From positions 1 to 64,000 of the forward strand of contig JAPDRN010000155.1 of assembly GCA_030247855.1 (NCBI GenBank): DNA of 64,000 nucleotides. The letters run 5' to 3'. The stretch comes from Knufia peltigerae (lineage: Eukaryota > Ascomycota > Eurotiomycetes > Chaetothyriales > Trichomeriaceae). The notes below the pieces were generated by a model. It was not told the DNA's origin, searched no databases, and worked only from the letters and a program-made list of their open reading frames with translations. Position numbers and translations under genes: made by a program. Shown in pieces: positions 1-10,168 of this stretch; position 1 is the first letter of the stretch; each line of letters opens with the position of its first letter.

Positions 1-613
1 CTTTTGCCTAGCGAAAGTCGAGTAGTGGAGCAATATACAATCTCACCACTTGTGTGATACTCCCAAATGACCTATGGATGCACTGGGGTCGTGGAGGTAC
101 TCTGTGGAGATACGCTGAAGGCTTTCGTCAGTCCCGGGTTGGGATATCCCCGGGCCGCAGACGGCATCTTGGTGTCATCATTAGCCATTCCGGGCCGTAA
201 GCGGCTCAGAAGACAACCACTTCCTTGGATGAGTTGCCGTACTTGGCGAGTGTCTACACAAGATCGACGCCTATGGCTTTCCCAGCCCATTAGACAAATA
301 GTGAGGAGTCGAGACTTTGCATGGCAACCAATAAGCGAAGCGGTCCAATCGAAGAACATCCTCGCCTCCATTCTCACGGGCCGCACGCAGGTTTCTCGAG
401 GAGCATAGGTGATAGCGATACCCTAGCTCCTCTCGGCCACAAAGGTATACAGGGGTTTGCGGGGGCTCGGTTCCTGGGGTGGGTGTACGGACCTATATTA
501 CTCGACTATAGCTCTTCAACAAGACCCTTCAGTCTTCCTTCCATCGGAATCTCCAGTAGCAGCAAAGCTTTATTCGAGAGTCTACACAAAGACCCTCAAT
601 ACCCAGTGTCAAC
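1..613. other. Intergenic, upstream of MFS gene
   Basis: Short open frames are present but none has a recognisable product or a splice structure. I see no gene here. The last 200 bases presumably hold the promoter and leader of the transporter that starts at 614. Confidence 0.6.
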
Positions 614-2269
614 ATGTCTTCTGGGCAAAAAGCCGACCCAGCAACCGTCGAACAAGCCGAACACATAGGGGCTTCTTCGTTGTTGTTCGACACTCCAGAG
701 GAAGTGGCTGCGCAAAAGTCCATGTTGAGGAAGCTAGACCTCATCCTTCTGCCACTCGTGTCTCTCTCCTACCTGATGGCATATATTGTGAGTCATGTTT
801 ATACATTTGTTTGCCCCTTGACCAGACACTGATTAAGCCCCAGGATCGGAACAACATTGGATATGCAAGACTTATGGGCTTGCAGAAAGACCTCAAACTC
901 TCGGGTTCTCAGTTTTACAACTCGGTGATGGTTTTTTGTAAGAGCTTGTCAAAACCCCCGAATGGTAATCCCACAGAGACTGACCTGGAACCTAAGATGC
1001 TGGCTACATTGCTCTGATCTTCCCGGCGAACTTCCTGCTGAGGAAGCTAGGGCCGAAGATCCAGCTTGGGTTAGCCGTAATCACTTTCGGGGTCTTTGTC
1101 ACTTGCTACTGCGCAGCTCGCGGCTACGCGGACCTAATTGGGCTTCGATTCGCCGTGGGTGGTGCAGAGGCCTTGCTGCAGTCGGCGCCCTTGTACCTGG
1201 TCATCTGGTACGGTCGGCACGAACTTGGCAGAAGAATTGGTAAGATCAGAAACTGGCATGAGAAGAAGAAAGCCCTGCTAACCACAAAAAAAAATATGTA
1301 GCATTCTTCTACTCGGCGACAACAATCTCCGGTGTCTTCAGTGGCCTCATCGCATATGGTATACAAACGACCATGGAAGGCGTTGGGGGGAGAACCTCCT
1401 GGCAATGGCTGTTCCTGATTGAGGGCGTCATAGCCATCGCGCTTGGCTGTGTCAACGCCGTCGCCCTTCCCAATCTGCCCGAAAAGATCAAGACGTCCAA
1501 GATCTTCACCCCGACGGAGCTCCTCGTCGCACGCAAGAGAAGCAGCGAACACAACGTGGAGAACCCCAAGTTCCGCACCGACCAGGTCCTGGCCAGTCTA
1601 AAGGATCCCAAAACGTGGCTGTTGGCTTTACTTGCTGCCTGCAACTCGACCATACTGGCCTCCACGGGCGCCTTCCTGCCGACGATCGTCAAGGAATTCG
1701 GATTCACCGCGGTGCGGGCCCAGCTCTTCACGGTGATCCCGTACGCGGTGGCATTCGTCTCGATGATCGCCATTGGATACTTTTCTGATCGCATGCGCGT
1801 CAAGGCCTACTTCATCATCGGGTCGCTCACGTCGTGCCTGATCGGGCTAGTCATCTTGATCAGCACCACCGGTAAGACGGCAGGGATTTTCGCCGCCTGT
1901 CTGCTGGTGGGGGGCGCGTACCCTGCCTCTGTGCTGCAGATCGCCTGGATACAAATCACCTTTTGCGGCAACACTAAGCGCGCCACGTCTTGGGGCGTCG
2001 CCATGATCTTTGGCCAGGGCCTGAGCATGTCCGGCGCGCAAATCTATAAGGACCCGCCTCGCTTCTTCATGGGACACGGCGTGCTGATCGGCTACGTGAC
2101 CATGGGTCTGGTCTGTACGGTCCTGGCCAGGGCTCTGATGGTCCGCGACAATCGCAACAGGGACGCAATTGTCCAGGACTATCAAACGAGAGGAGAACGT
2201 CATCCGGACTTGGACAAGGATTTCGAGGAAACTTGCGACAAGCACATCAGCTTCAGGTACATTGTCTAA
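614..2269 (+). CDS. MFS transporter, anion:cation symporter (Dal5/Tna1-like) family
   Basis: Predicted plasma-membrane carrier of about 492 residues in four exons: 614-787, 844-937, 997-1239 and 1302-2269. The three introns are GT-AG and the phases join cleanly. The start is the ATG at 614. The DRNNIGYARLMGL segment just after the first membrane span is the hallmark of the fungal Dal5/Tna1 group, which carries allantoate, nicotinate and other organic anions. The C-terminal half contains the usual six-helix repeat, including RTSWQWLFLIEG and an FGQGLSMSGAQIY stretch, and the protein ends in FRYIV. The substrate cannot be read from sequence. Its neighbours are a PEP-mutase-type lyase (convergent, 220 bases away) and an aconitase-type hydro-lyase, so uptake of a carboxylate used by those enzymes is a reasonable inference. 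Confidence 0.9.
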
Positions 2270-2490
2270 AAATGAGGGGAGAAACTCGGAACATTCGGTG
2301 GTAAAGGAAAGGAGAGGGGGAGGGGAGGGAATGGAGGAGTCTGACAGGAGTAGCAACTTTGGTAGAACTATCGTCATCTTTGGGAAGAATGTGACGTTGA
2401 TGCTAGTTCGGGACTATTAAGAAAAGTTCAATATATGGATTAGATTAGTGTGCAACACTTTCACTGGAAGTATATATATCATATATATTG

Positions 2491-3396
2491 TTACTTTGGA
2501 TTCGCTGCATTACTAGCTATCATGCGATCAAAGTCCATCAACTCCTTCATTCCACAAGCGTCAAACACTTTGTGGGGGGACCACTGCCCACCACCATATT
2601 GTTCGCAGTCGCCCGTCTCTTTCAACGTCTTCAGGGCCTGAGATACGGCCACAAAGGTCGGCATCAGACACGCGCCGGCATACACGATAATCTTGACCCC
2701 CAACGCCTTGGCTTCGTCTACCGTCACCTTGTAAGCGCTGGACCCTTGGACCATGCCGTACATGACCGGTGCTTTTCCTTTGAACCTTTCACAGACCGCC
2801 ACCAATTCTTCTCGTTTGGTGATTGCTTCGAGGAAGGCGACGTCGGCACCGGCGTCGACCGCGGCTTCTAGTCTTGTCAGGGACTCCTCCAGGCCCAGCG
2901 ACTGCAGGGCGTCCGTCCGGGCGATGATGACGATGTCCGACCCCATCCGTTTCTTCGTCTCGACCGCGGCGCGTATCCGCGTCAGGTACTCCTCCTTGGA
3001 CACGAGCTGCTTGCCCTCGAGGTGACCGCATTTCTTGTTGACGACCTGGTCCTCGAGGTGGAACCCCGCGACGCCGGCCGATATGTACGCGGCCGTCGTC
3101 CTCGCGACGCTGAGGGTGCCACCGTAACCCGTGTCCGCGTCCGCGATGAGGGGCACCGACCGGTCGATGTTGGCAATCATCTCGGCATTCTGTCTCATCT
3201 CTGTCATGGTGGCGAGGCCGAGGTCCGCCATGCCCAGCGTGGACATGCTGGTCCCCGCCCCGGTCATGTAGAGGGTTTGGAAGCCGGCGTTCAGGGCAAG
3301 GCGGGCGGTGATGCCGTCGTAAACGCCAGGACCGACGACGATCTGCGAAGGATCGTTCAAGAGGGCCCGAAGGCGCGTGGATGCTTGGACTGTCAT
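2491..3396 (-). CDS. Isocitrate lyase/PEP mutase superfamily C-C lyase (2,3-dimethylmalate or 2-methylisocitrate lyase type)
   Basis: Single-exon protein of 301 residues starting at the ATG at 3394-3396. Family members fold as alpha/beta barrels and cleave a C-C bond in 2-hydroxy dicarboxylates or tricarboxylates. The signature KKCGH is at residues 121-125 with the catalytic Cys at 123. The metal-binding acidic residues are in ADADTGYGG (Asp86, Asp88) and HLEDQ (Glu115). At 301 residues it matches the short methylisocitrate or dimethylmalate lyase and oxaloacetate hydrolase group, not true glyoxylate-cycle isocitrate lyase (over 500 residues). It has no evident mitochondrial presequence. It is divergent from the aconitase-like gene at 3868 and shares its promoter, which suggests joint expression and consecutive steps. 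The exact substrate is inferred, not shown. Confidence 0.9.
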   Translation of the reverse strand: MTVQASTRLRALLNDPSQIVVGPGVYDGITARLALNAGFQTLYMTGAGTSMSTLGMADLGLATMTEMRQNAEMIANIDRSVPLIADADTGYGGTLSVARTTAAYISAGVAGFHLEDQVVNKKCGHLEGKQLVSKEEYLTRIRAAVETKKRMGSDIVIIARTDALQSLGLEESLTRLEAAVDAGADVAFLEAITKREELVAVCERFKGKAPVMYGMVQGSSAYKVTVDEAKALGVKIIVYAGACLMPTFVAVSQALKTLKETGDCEQYGGGQWSPHKVFDACGMKELMDFDRMIASNAANPK

Positions 3397-3867
3397 TGTG
3401 GTGAGAAATCTGGATCAACGGGAGGGGTGTCGGTGAGATTGAGAACTTTCTCTTTCGCCTCTTGGAGAGCCGTTGAACAAGGTCTAGACGTCCCTTGACT
3501 GATATATTGTTGTCCTACTCTGTAAGTCCAACGTGTTAGACCCTGAAATCGGACCGGATCCACTGAAGGACAATCAAATGTAGTTGGACCAGATTGTCAA
3601 GCCCCTCAACTTGGGGACTTGCCGCACACGGCCCGACGTGTTTATATGCGTGCATTCTCCTATGCCGCTCCGCTACCGGCGAACTGAGGTCATCGAGTAG
3701 CCATCTGAGACAGCTGGCGAGACCTTCACAGGCCTGTTGACAGGTTATATGAGATTGGGGTCGTGGTGATCACTCGTGCTCAAAAGAGATCAAATATTTC
3801 AAAAGGAAAACAAGAGTACGGTTTCACCCACTACTCAGTGGTTCCAAAGAATTATCAATCCAAAGGC
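3397..3867. promoter_or_regulatory. Shared promoter of lyase and aconitase-like gene
   Basis: A 471-base gap separates the two divergent start codons at 3396 and 3868. No gene fits here. An open frame runs upstream of 3868 in phase, but its only start-like codon is GTG at 3763, which a fungus would not be expected to use. I did not identify a specific regulator site. Confidence 0.6.
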
Positions 3868-6763
3868 ATGTCGTCTGTTACTGCGAAAGCGATCGTCGTC
3901 CCTATCGCGTTGCCAGATAGGCCTCTGACATCGTCGGAGTCAAGATGCATCGAACTGGTAAAAGGATTCTCTCCAGAAATCCAACTACAGGCACAACGAG
4001 ACATCAACGCGCCGCAGCATGCAAGTCTTGTCTCGTTGCTACAAAAATTGGCAGTTACGCTGGAGCAAGCCGGCGTCGCTCATCTCTCCGAGGCACTCTA
4101 CGAGACCGTCGGCAGGTGTACCACTCCTGGTGACTTTGGCGGGTATGGTCTCGACACCGCAACTCCGCTTACACCTTCGCAAGAAGACGACGTCGTGTTC
4201 TTGTGCTCGGCGTTCATCGAGGCCGTAAAGAGTGCGGAACGAGCGCGGTCCAAACCTCAGCCGCTGCGACACAGACCGAAAGGCAGGCGGCCCATGACCA
4301 TGGCGGAGAAGGTGTTTGCGGCACACGAAGTCTCCCAGCGTGGGTACGTGAAGCCGGGGGACGTCATCCAGGTCGATGTCGACTGGATTTTGGCATCAGA
4401 ACTCTCGTGGCAGGTAAGGAAAAGCGACAAGCTCTTCTCTGATTGTGTGGTCTCTCTCTCACACCATGCCAACAGGGCATAGAGAGTGTCTACTCTTCCG
4501 TCGGAAGACCGGGCATTTTCCGCAACGACCGCTTCTGGCTGGCCGGCGACCATCGTGTAGAGCCGGACCTGTACGATCAACCCAAGGTCAAAAAACTGAT
4601 CCAGTTGAGCGAGCGAGCTCAAAAAGATTTCAAAATGACCGACTTTCAAGGATTCAATGTACGTATACCGACCAGTCTAATTTTTGGAAACCACGCAACT
4701 GCCTACCTACCTTCACCGAAGCGAAGACCACTGACTTGACCTCTGATGCTCCTGTCGGAGTAAAAATAGTACACCATTCTCCATACCGAATTCGTCCGGG
4801 AAAGAGCACAGCCAGGCATGCTTTGTATTGGCGCCGACTCACATTCCTGTTCGGCAGGCGCCGTCAGCTGTTTGTCTATTGGCATGGGTTCCACGGATGT
4901 TTGCATACCGCTCTTGACGGGTCAAACGTGGTTCACCGTGCCCAAGACGGTCAACATTCGCTTCACCGGCAAGCCTCCCAGGGGAATCGGTGGCAAGGAC
5001 ACGATCCTCTACATCCTTAAAGAGTTCAAGCGGAACACGATCGCGGCGGATCGGGTCGTCGAGTTTACTGGGCCCGGGATCAAATATCTCTCTTGTGATG
5101 CTCGTTTCGCGATTGCCAACATGTGCACAGTAATGATCTTTTTTCCCCTTTGGCTTACTGGTATTGTGCAAGCTAATCGTTACGCAGGAATTTGGAGCCA
5201 TTACGGGAATTTTTGACTCTGACGAGCGGACGGTTGAATTTATCGAGCGGCGAAGAGTGAAAAAGCATCGAAGCAGTGCTACTTACTATAGAGCCGATGA
5301 GGACGCCGAATACGAAGCCTCTTACGAGATCGACCTCTCCAAGGTCGAGTCTTTGGTCGCCGTCTATCCCGCACCCGATGACGTGGTGCCCGTCAGTGAA
5401 GTGGCGGGTACTCGCCTTGACGGTACCTTTATCGGAGCTTGCACGACCGCCGAGGAGGACTTGATCATCGCGGCGTTTGTGCTCCAGGCCGGTCTGGACA
5501 AGGGGATGGTACCGGTGGACTCGGGCCGGCGGATCGTGGTGCCGGGCTCCAAGCCCATCCGACACAAACTAGAGAAGCTGGGACTCTTGGATGCATACGC
5601 TCGAGCCGGGTTCAAGGTTCGCGTCCCCGGCTGCAGCATGTGTGTTGGACAGGGGATCGACCAGGCTGGGCCAGGTGAGGTGTGGCTGACATCCCAAAAC
5701 CGGAACTTTAAGAATCGCATGGGTCCAGGTAAGGACCATTGGTTTGTTTTGTTTTTGATCTTTTCAAGACAGACCTGCTGACATGGATGATTGATGGCAA
5801 GGCTCAATCGCGAATCTCAGCTCTGCCGCGACCGTGGCGGCATCATCGTTTGGGATGAAAATCACCGACCCCAGGCCACTTTTGGACGCCATGGACATGA
5901 TTGAGCTGCAACGGTGTTTGGGGTATCTACCTTTTCCTAGTGAAAGGGTACCTTCGAAGGCGGTGGAAACCGTGTATGCCGAACCGTACGGGATATCGAA
6001 TTCGGGGGCCCCATCATCTGGGACATCCGGGACAGATGAGGTTACCATTCCGTCTCCCGCCGTCTCAGGAGAGTCCCCGCCCATCGCCATCACCACCACC
6101 ACCGTCCCCAAGATCATCCAGGGAAAGCCTTTGGTACTGGGAGATTTCATTGACACCGATGCAGTATGAACCCCCCCCACAAATCTTCTCCATTCCCTCT
6201 GTGACGTGCTCCGCTAACACAATGGCTCCCTGTTCTAGATCATTCCGTCCACCTTCCTCGCCGGCAACGGCACCGACGAAGGTCTCGGCGCGCATTGCAT
6301 GGAATATTTCATGCCAGACTTTCGGTCCCGCGTACGGTCTGGGCAGAACATCGTCGTTGCCGGCGAAGGCTTTGGGTGTGGCTCGTCTCGTGACGTTGCC
6401 GTCAACGCCCTGCGAGGTGCCGGCGTCAAGTGCGTCATCGCAAAGTCCTTTGCGTTCATTTACGCCCGGAACCAACCCAACATCGGACTCTTGGGGTTTG
6501 TCATCACAGACGACAGATTTCACGAGCTGGTGACGAGCAACGAAGAGGCCGAGATGACGGTCGATGTCGGTCGGGGTGTGGTGCGCGTCGCTGGGGAAGA
6601 ATTTCCGTTCCAGCTGAGCGAGATGGAAAAGTCGTTGATTGTTGCTGGAGGTCTGGCGGAGGCATTCAAGAAGTTTGGAAAGGGTGTGTTCGATGCCCTG
6701 TGCCAGCAGAGAGTGCCGACTAATAAGCCGTCCGTGAGAGATATTGAATCGGTAGTGAGTTAG
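3868..6763 (+). CDS. Aconitase-superfamily hydro-lyase, LeuC and LeuD domains fused (dehydratase/isomerase of a hydroxy-acid)
   Basis: Six exons (3868-4413, 4476-4658, 4770-5129, 5188-5728, 5802-6163, 6239-6763) give about 838 residues from the ATG at 3868. Residues 1-142 are an extension of unknown role, and the enzyme proper begins around MTMAEKVFAAHEV. The large-subunit part has GADSHS, the [4Fe-4S] ligand Cys in FIGACTTAEED and the CSMC pair. The small-subunit (swivel) part has GFGCGSSRD with the catalytic Ser and Arg. A Ser/Gly/Pro-rich linker joins the two. All ligands are present, so the protein should be active. It resembles isopropylmalate dehydratase in its motifs but is not an evident orthologue of the fungal Leu1, Lys4 or Aco1 enzymes. 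The paired lyase on the other strand points to a hydratase-then-lyase route. If the start is really the ATG at 4294, the extension disappears. Confidence 0.88.
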
Positions 6764-7802
6764 TCGTAATCATCTCTACTCTCAGTCATATCGAAGAGGA
6801 CAAGAAGATAGTAGTCTGACCATTGACATGATTGGCGAAACTTCGTGACGGCCAAGTTTTGACACTCCCTGAAAGGCCAATGAAAGTGACAACAAGCCCT
6901 CCTCCTGACTTGATACCAAAGCAAAGGGTGAGGTGTACAAGTACGGTACCTATTTGATTGTAATTTCTTTCCCTATCTCACTATCCCACACAGCCTTTGT
7001 CCAGGTATCCCCAATCACTTCATGATAGTACTCGTCCTCATCTTTAATTTCATACATTTGTCCATCTCCATCTTTCGCTTCAATTTCAATCATACCACTC
7101 AATAAGAGACCCACAATTTATCATCAACAGTCGGTAATTCAAAGCTCACGTTGAACCACTATTAGCTAGTAGTCCAACACTAGCTGCTGTTCTTTTAATA
7201 TTAAGTTTATACGGTTTAAGCTGATATATCCCGTGTTTGGTTTCCACGTACGCGTCACAAAATTTTCCATCCAGAGCTCCGGTTGGGTCCCCGACGAGAC
7301 GAAACCCAAGGACATGGAGCATGACGTGCGCCCGAATGATATGCATATGCTTCGTTCATGAAATGAGATCACAGGACTCATACTCGGTAGGTTTTCGAGG
7401 ATATCTTCAGTCACAGCAGCAGCCCCATGCACGTCCCTGGCGGGAGCTTATGGTAATGAACCAAGCAACCAACCGAGAACAGAACGCATTTCAAGTGAAG
7501 CCGAGAAGCGAGGCAATTAGCTCACTGAGAAACGTCTCGCACACACGTACCCCGTTCCGATGAATGTCGAAATGCTACAACACGTGGTAGACCAGACAAA
7601 GCTGAAAGTCTGCGGCATGCCATGTGGCAGCACTCCTGGATGGCTATTTGACAAAACAGCCGTTGGACAGTGGAGTGTGCGAGTACCATCGAAAAACAGA
7701 GTTTTCCGGCGGCGATGAACAAGAGATATAAAGTGTGAGGTGTCTATCCAACTTCACGCATGGCACGAGCATTCGCCCACGCATCGGACCGGCCTTCAAA
7801 CA
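6764..7802. other. Intergenic, promoter of alpha-galactosidase
   Basis: About 1 kb with no supported gene. It holds the 3' region of the hydro-lyase gene and the promoter of the GH27 gene, including a TATA box near 7727. Confidence 0.55.
7727..7733 (+). promoter_or_regulatory. TATA box of alpha-galactosidase gene
   Basis: TATAAAG lies 70 bases before the ATG at 7803. Transcription would start roughly 30 bases downstream, after the GTG codon at 7740, so this site favours 7803 as the real start. Confidence 0.55.
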
Positions 7803-9461
7803 ATGCTCGCAGGCATGGTACCAAGTACGACCGCCGTCCTGATTTCCTTGGCCACACTTGCAGCCGCGTCTGTGGAATCACCATGGCTGTCCCCCAAACC
7901 CCCAATGGGTTTCAACAACTGGTCTCGCTTCCAGTGCGCCCTGAATGAATCTCTCTTCACCCAGACCGCCGACGCCATGCTCTCACGCGGCCTTCTCGCA
8001 GCGGGCTATGATCGACTCAATCTCGACGACTGCTGGGCCTTGCATTCCCGCGCCGCAGATGGTTCGCTGCAGTGGGACCCTGTCAAATTCCCTCATGGGA
8101 TCCCGTGGCTTTCAGACTATCTGAAGCAGCGCGGATTCAAACTGGGCATCTACGGCGACTCTGGGAACAAGACCTGCGGCGGATACCCCGGGAGCTTGGG
8201 GTACGAGGCGTTGGACGCGAAGACCTTTAGCGACTGGGGGGTCGACTTTTTGAAACTGGACGCGTGCAACATGCCCTCAACCACGGGTGCGAAATACGAC
8301 GAGTCGTCCTACGCGCCCATCTTCGAGAACTGGCACAATGTCCTCATGGCGCTACCGACCCCCCTCGTCTTCTCCGAGTCTGCCCCGGCGTATTTCTCCC
8401 GCGAAGCGAATCTCAGCGACTGGCATCGAGTGATGTCCTGGGTGCCGGCGTATGGTGAACTGGCACGTCACAGCGCCGACATCGTCAACTTTGCCACCAC
8501 CGGTGGCGGCGGCAGCGCCTGGGAGAGCGTCATGTACAACTACGGCGTGAACACGATGCTGGCGCGATATCAACGAGCCGGATTCGTCAACGACCCGGAT
8601 TTTCTCATCCCGGACCATCCGGGACTGACCATGGATGAGAAACGCAGCCAGGTCGCGCTGTGGGCAAGTCTGGGTGCGCCACTGATCATCAGCGCGTGGA
8701 TTCCCGGATTGAGCGAGGATGAGATGGATTTGTTGACAAACACCCGGATCATAGCTGTAGATCAAGACACTTTGGGTCTGCAGGCGACGTTGGTGAGTCA
8801 GGATGGCGAATGGGACGTGTTGACGCGGAGCCTAAGTGGCGGGGAGCGGTTACTTACCATCTTGAACCGCGGTGAAAGCATGAGCAGCCACCAGGTCGAC
8901 CTCGAGAGAGTAGGGCTGTCCTCCGCTGACAATTGCACGTACAGTGTGCAAGAGTTGTGGGGGGGTGGAACTAGCCAGGCCACGGGGCACGTGGAGGTCG
9001 GCCACGTACCGGCACATGGAACCGCCATGTTGAAAATCGCGTCAGACGATACCACGTGCATGACGACGATACCGACAGGCATGGTCTTCAACACGCCGTC
9101 CGGCAATTGCCTGACCAACAACGGCCTGGGGCTTCTCACGGTGTCGCCGTGTAATGCTGCCGATGGACAAGTTTGGCAGGTCCATCCCGACGGAAGCCTC
9201 AACACTCTGTCGCACAAGACCGAATGCCTGACGAATGCAGGAAATCAGTCTCTGAGTCTGTCGACCTGTGAGCCGGGCGTCGCGGCACAGCAGTGGGTGA
9301 GCCATGTGTCGGGAAATCTGGTGAGCCTGATTTCTGGCGAGTGCCTCACAATTGGTGGTGCCGGCGCTGGGAGGAGAAATGTCCCGACACTGGCCGTGTG
9401 CCTTGACGAGATGAATGAGCAGATATTCGGGCTACCGAGTGGGGTCAATATCGTAAGCTGA
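7803..9461 (+). CDS. Secreted alpha-galactosidase (GH27) with C-terminal ricin-type beta-trefoil
   Basis: Intronless, 552 residues from the ATG at 7803. The open frame extends upstream only to a GTG, whereas 7803 gives a clean signal peptide (residues 1 to about 23). The enzyme removes terminal alpha-linked galactose from galactomannans and raffinose-type sugars outside the cell. The GH27 domain starts at PPMGFNNW (33-40). The nucleophile is Asp153 in FLKLDAC, and the acid/base lies in the NDPD motif at 263-266. The LLS-type GGGGSAWESV stretch and ASLGAPLIISA follow the family pattern. After an antiparallel beta domain, residues from about 420 form a trefoil with QVW and QQW repeats; the third is degenerate (NEQIF). 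That module normally binds sugars and may anchor the enzyme to plant polymers. No dedicated regulator lies next to it. Confidence 0.95.
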   Translation: MLAGMVPSTTAVLISLATLAAASVESPWLSPKPPMGFNNWSRFQCALNESLFTQTADAMLSRGLLAAGYDRLNLDDCWALHSRAADGSLQWDPVKFPHGIPWLSDYLKQRGFKLGIYGDSGNKTCGGYPGSLGYEALDAKTFSDWGVDFLKLDACNMPSTTGAKYDESSYAPIFENWHNVLMALPTPLVFSESAPAYFSREANLSDWHRVMSWVPAYGELARHSADIVNFATTGGGGSAWESVMYNYGVNTMLARYQRAGFVNDPDFLIPDHPGLTMDEKRSQVALWASLGAPLIISAWIPGLSEDEMDLLTNTRIIAVDQDTLGLQATLVSQDGEWDVLTRSLSGGERLLTILNRGESMSSHQVDLERVGLSSADNCTYSVQELWGGGTSQATGHVEVGHVPAHGTAMLKIASDDTTCMTTIPTGMVFNTPSGNCLTNNGLGLLTVSPCNAADGQVWQVHPDGSLNTLSHKTECLTNAGNQSLSLSTCEPGVAAQQWVSHVSGNLVSLISGECLTIGGAGAGRRNVPTLAVCLDEMNEQIFGLPSGVNIVS

Positions 9462-10168
9462 AGTCTTACGTGATTGTACTGTAGACGATCGTGGTTTGGC
9501 AAGAGAGCCACGAATAATAGACAAGACACGTAGAGTACCCACCATGGTAGTTTGGACCATGGTACATAAGAGACCGGCGTTGGAAAAGGGGTCCGACACG
9601 CACCCGAAATAGGAAAATCTAGAGACAAAAAAATTCATGAGAAGACGTAAAGAATTCCGAGAAATTATGCATAAGATACGTAATTGAACTGTTCATCTAT
9701 GGTACTCTACGAAGAAAATATTTACTTGGTACAAATTGGGTATTCGGGCCAAGTCGTGTCATCAAATTAAGCACTAATATACTCGGTATACAAGACTATA
9801 TCACGTAATATGGAGAAATGTTTAGGTCCTTAGTGATACTGTAGGGAGAAAGACAGGTGGTCTTTCCCAGCATGCTGTGATTGTATGATGAATGCGCGTG
9901 GGGTGTGAGTGCCTCTTCCTCCTAAAGAATCGCAGCCACTCGAGCGATATAATGAATACAATCAAGGAGGGTCTTAATTTGCCGGCAAGACGACACTTGG
10001 CTCGGCTACTTTCGTCGCAACAAACCTGATTCGTTACTTCAATCTTGTGCGTTGTCATTTACCTGGTCAACATACGGGGAGTTGGCGGGTGACATCTGAT
10101 CGTGATACTTTGATCAACTTCCCGTGGCATTCTGACCAAGAAAAAAAATGATGCTATCAAAACCAAAA
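9462..10168. other. Intergenic, convergent 3' ends
   Basis: AT-rich gap between two convergent genes. No gene or structured element supported. Confidence 0.6.

Noticed and set aside
7740..7802. 21 extra codons before the alpha-galactosidase ATG
   Set aside because: The first codon is GTG. The TATA box position and the signal peptide both point to the ATG at 7803.
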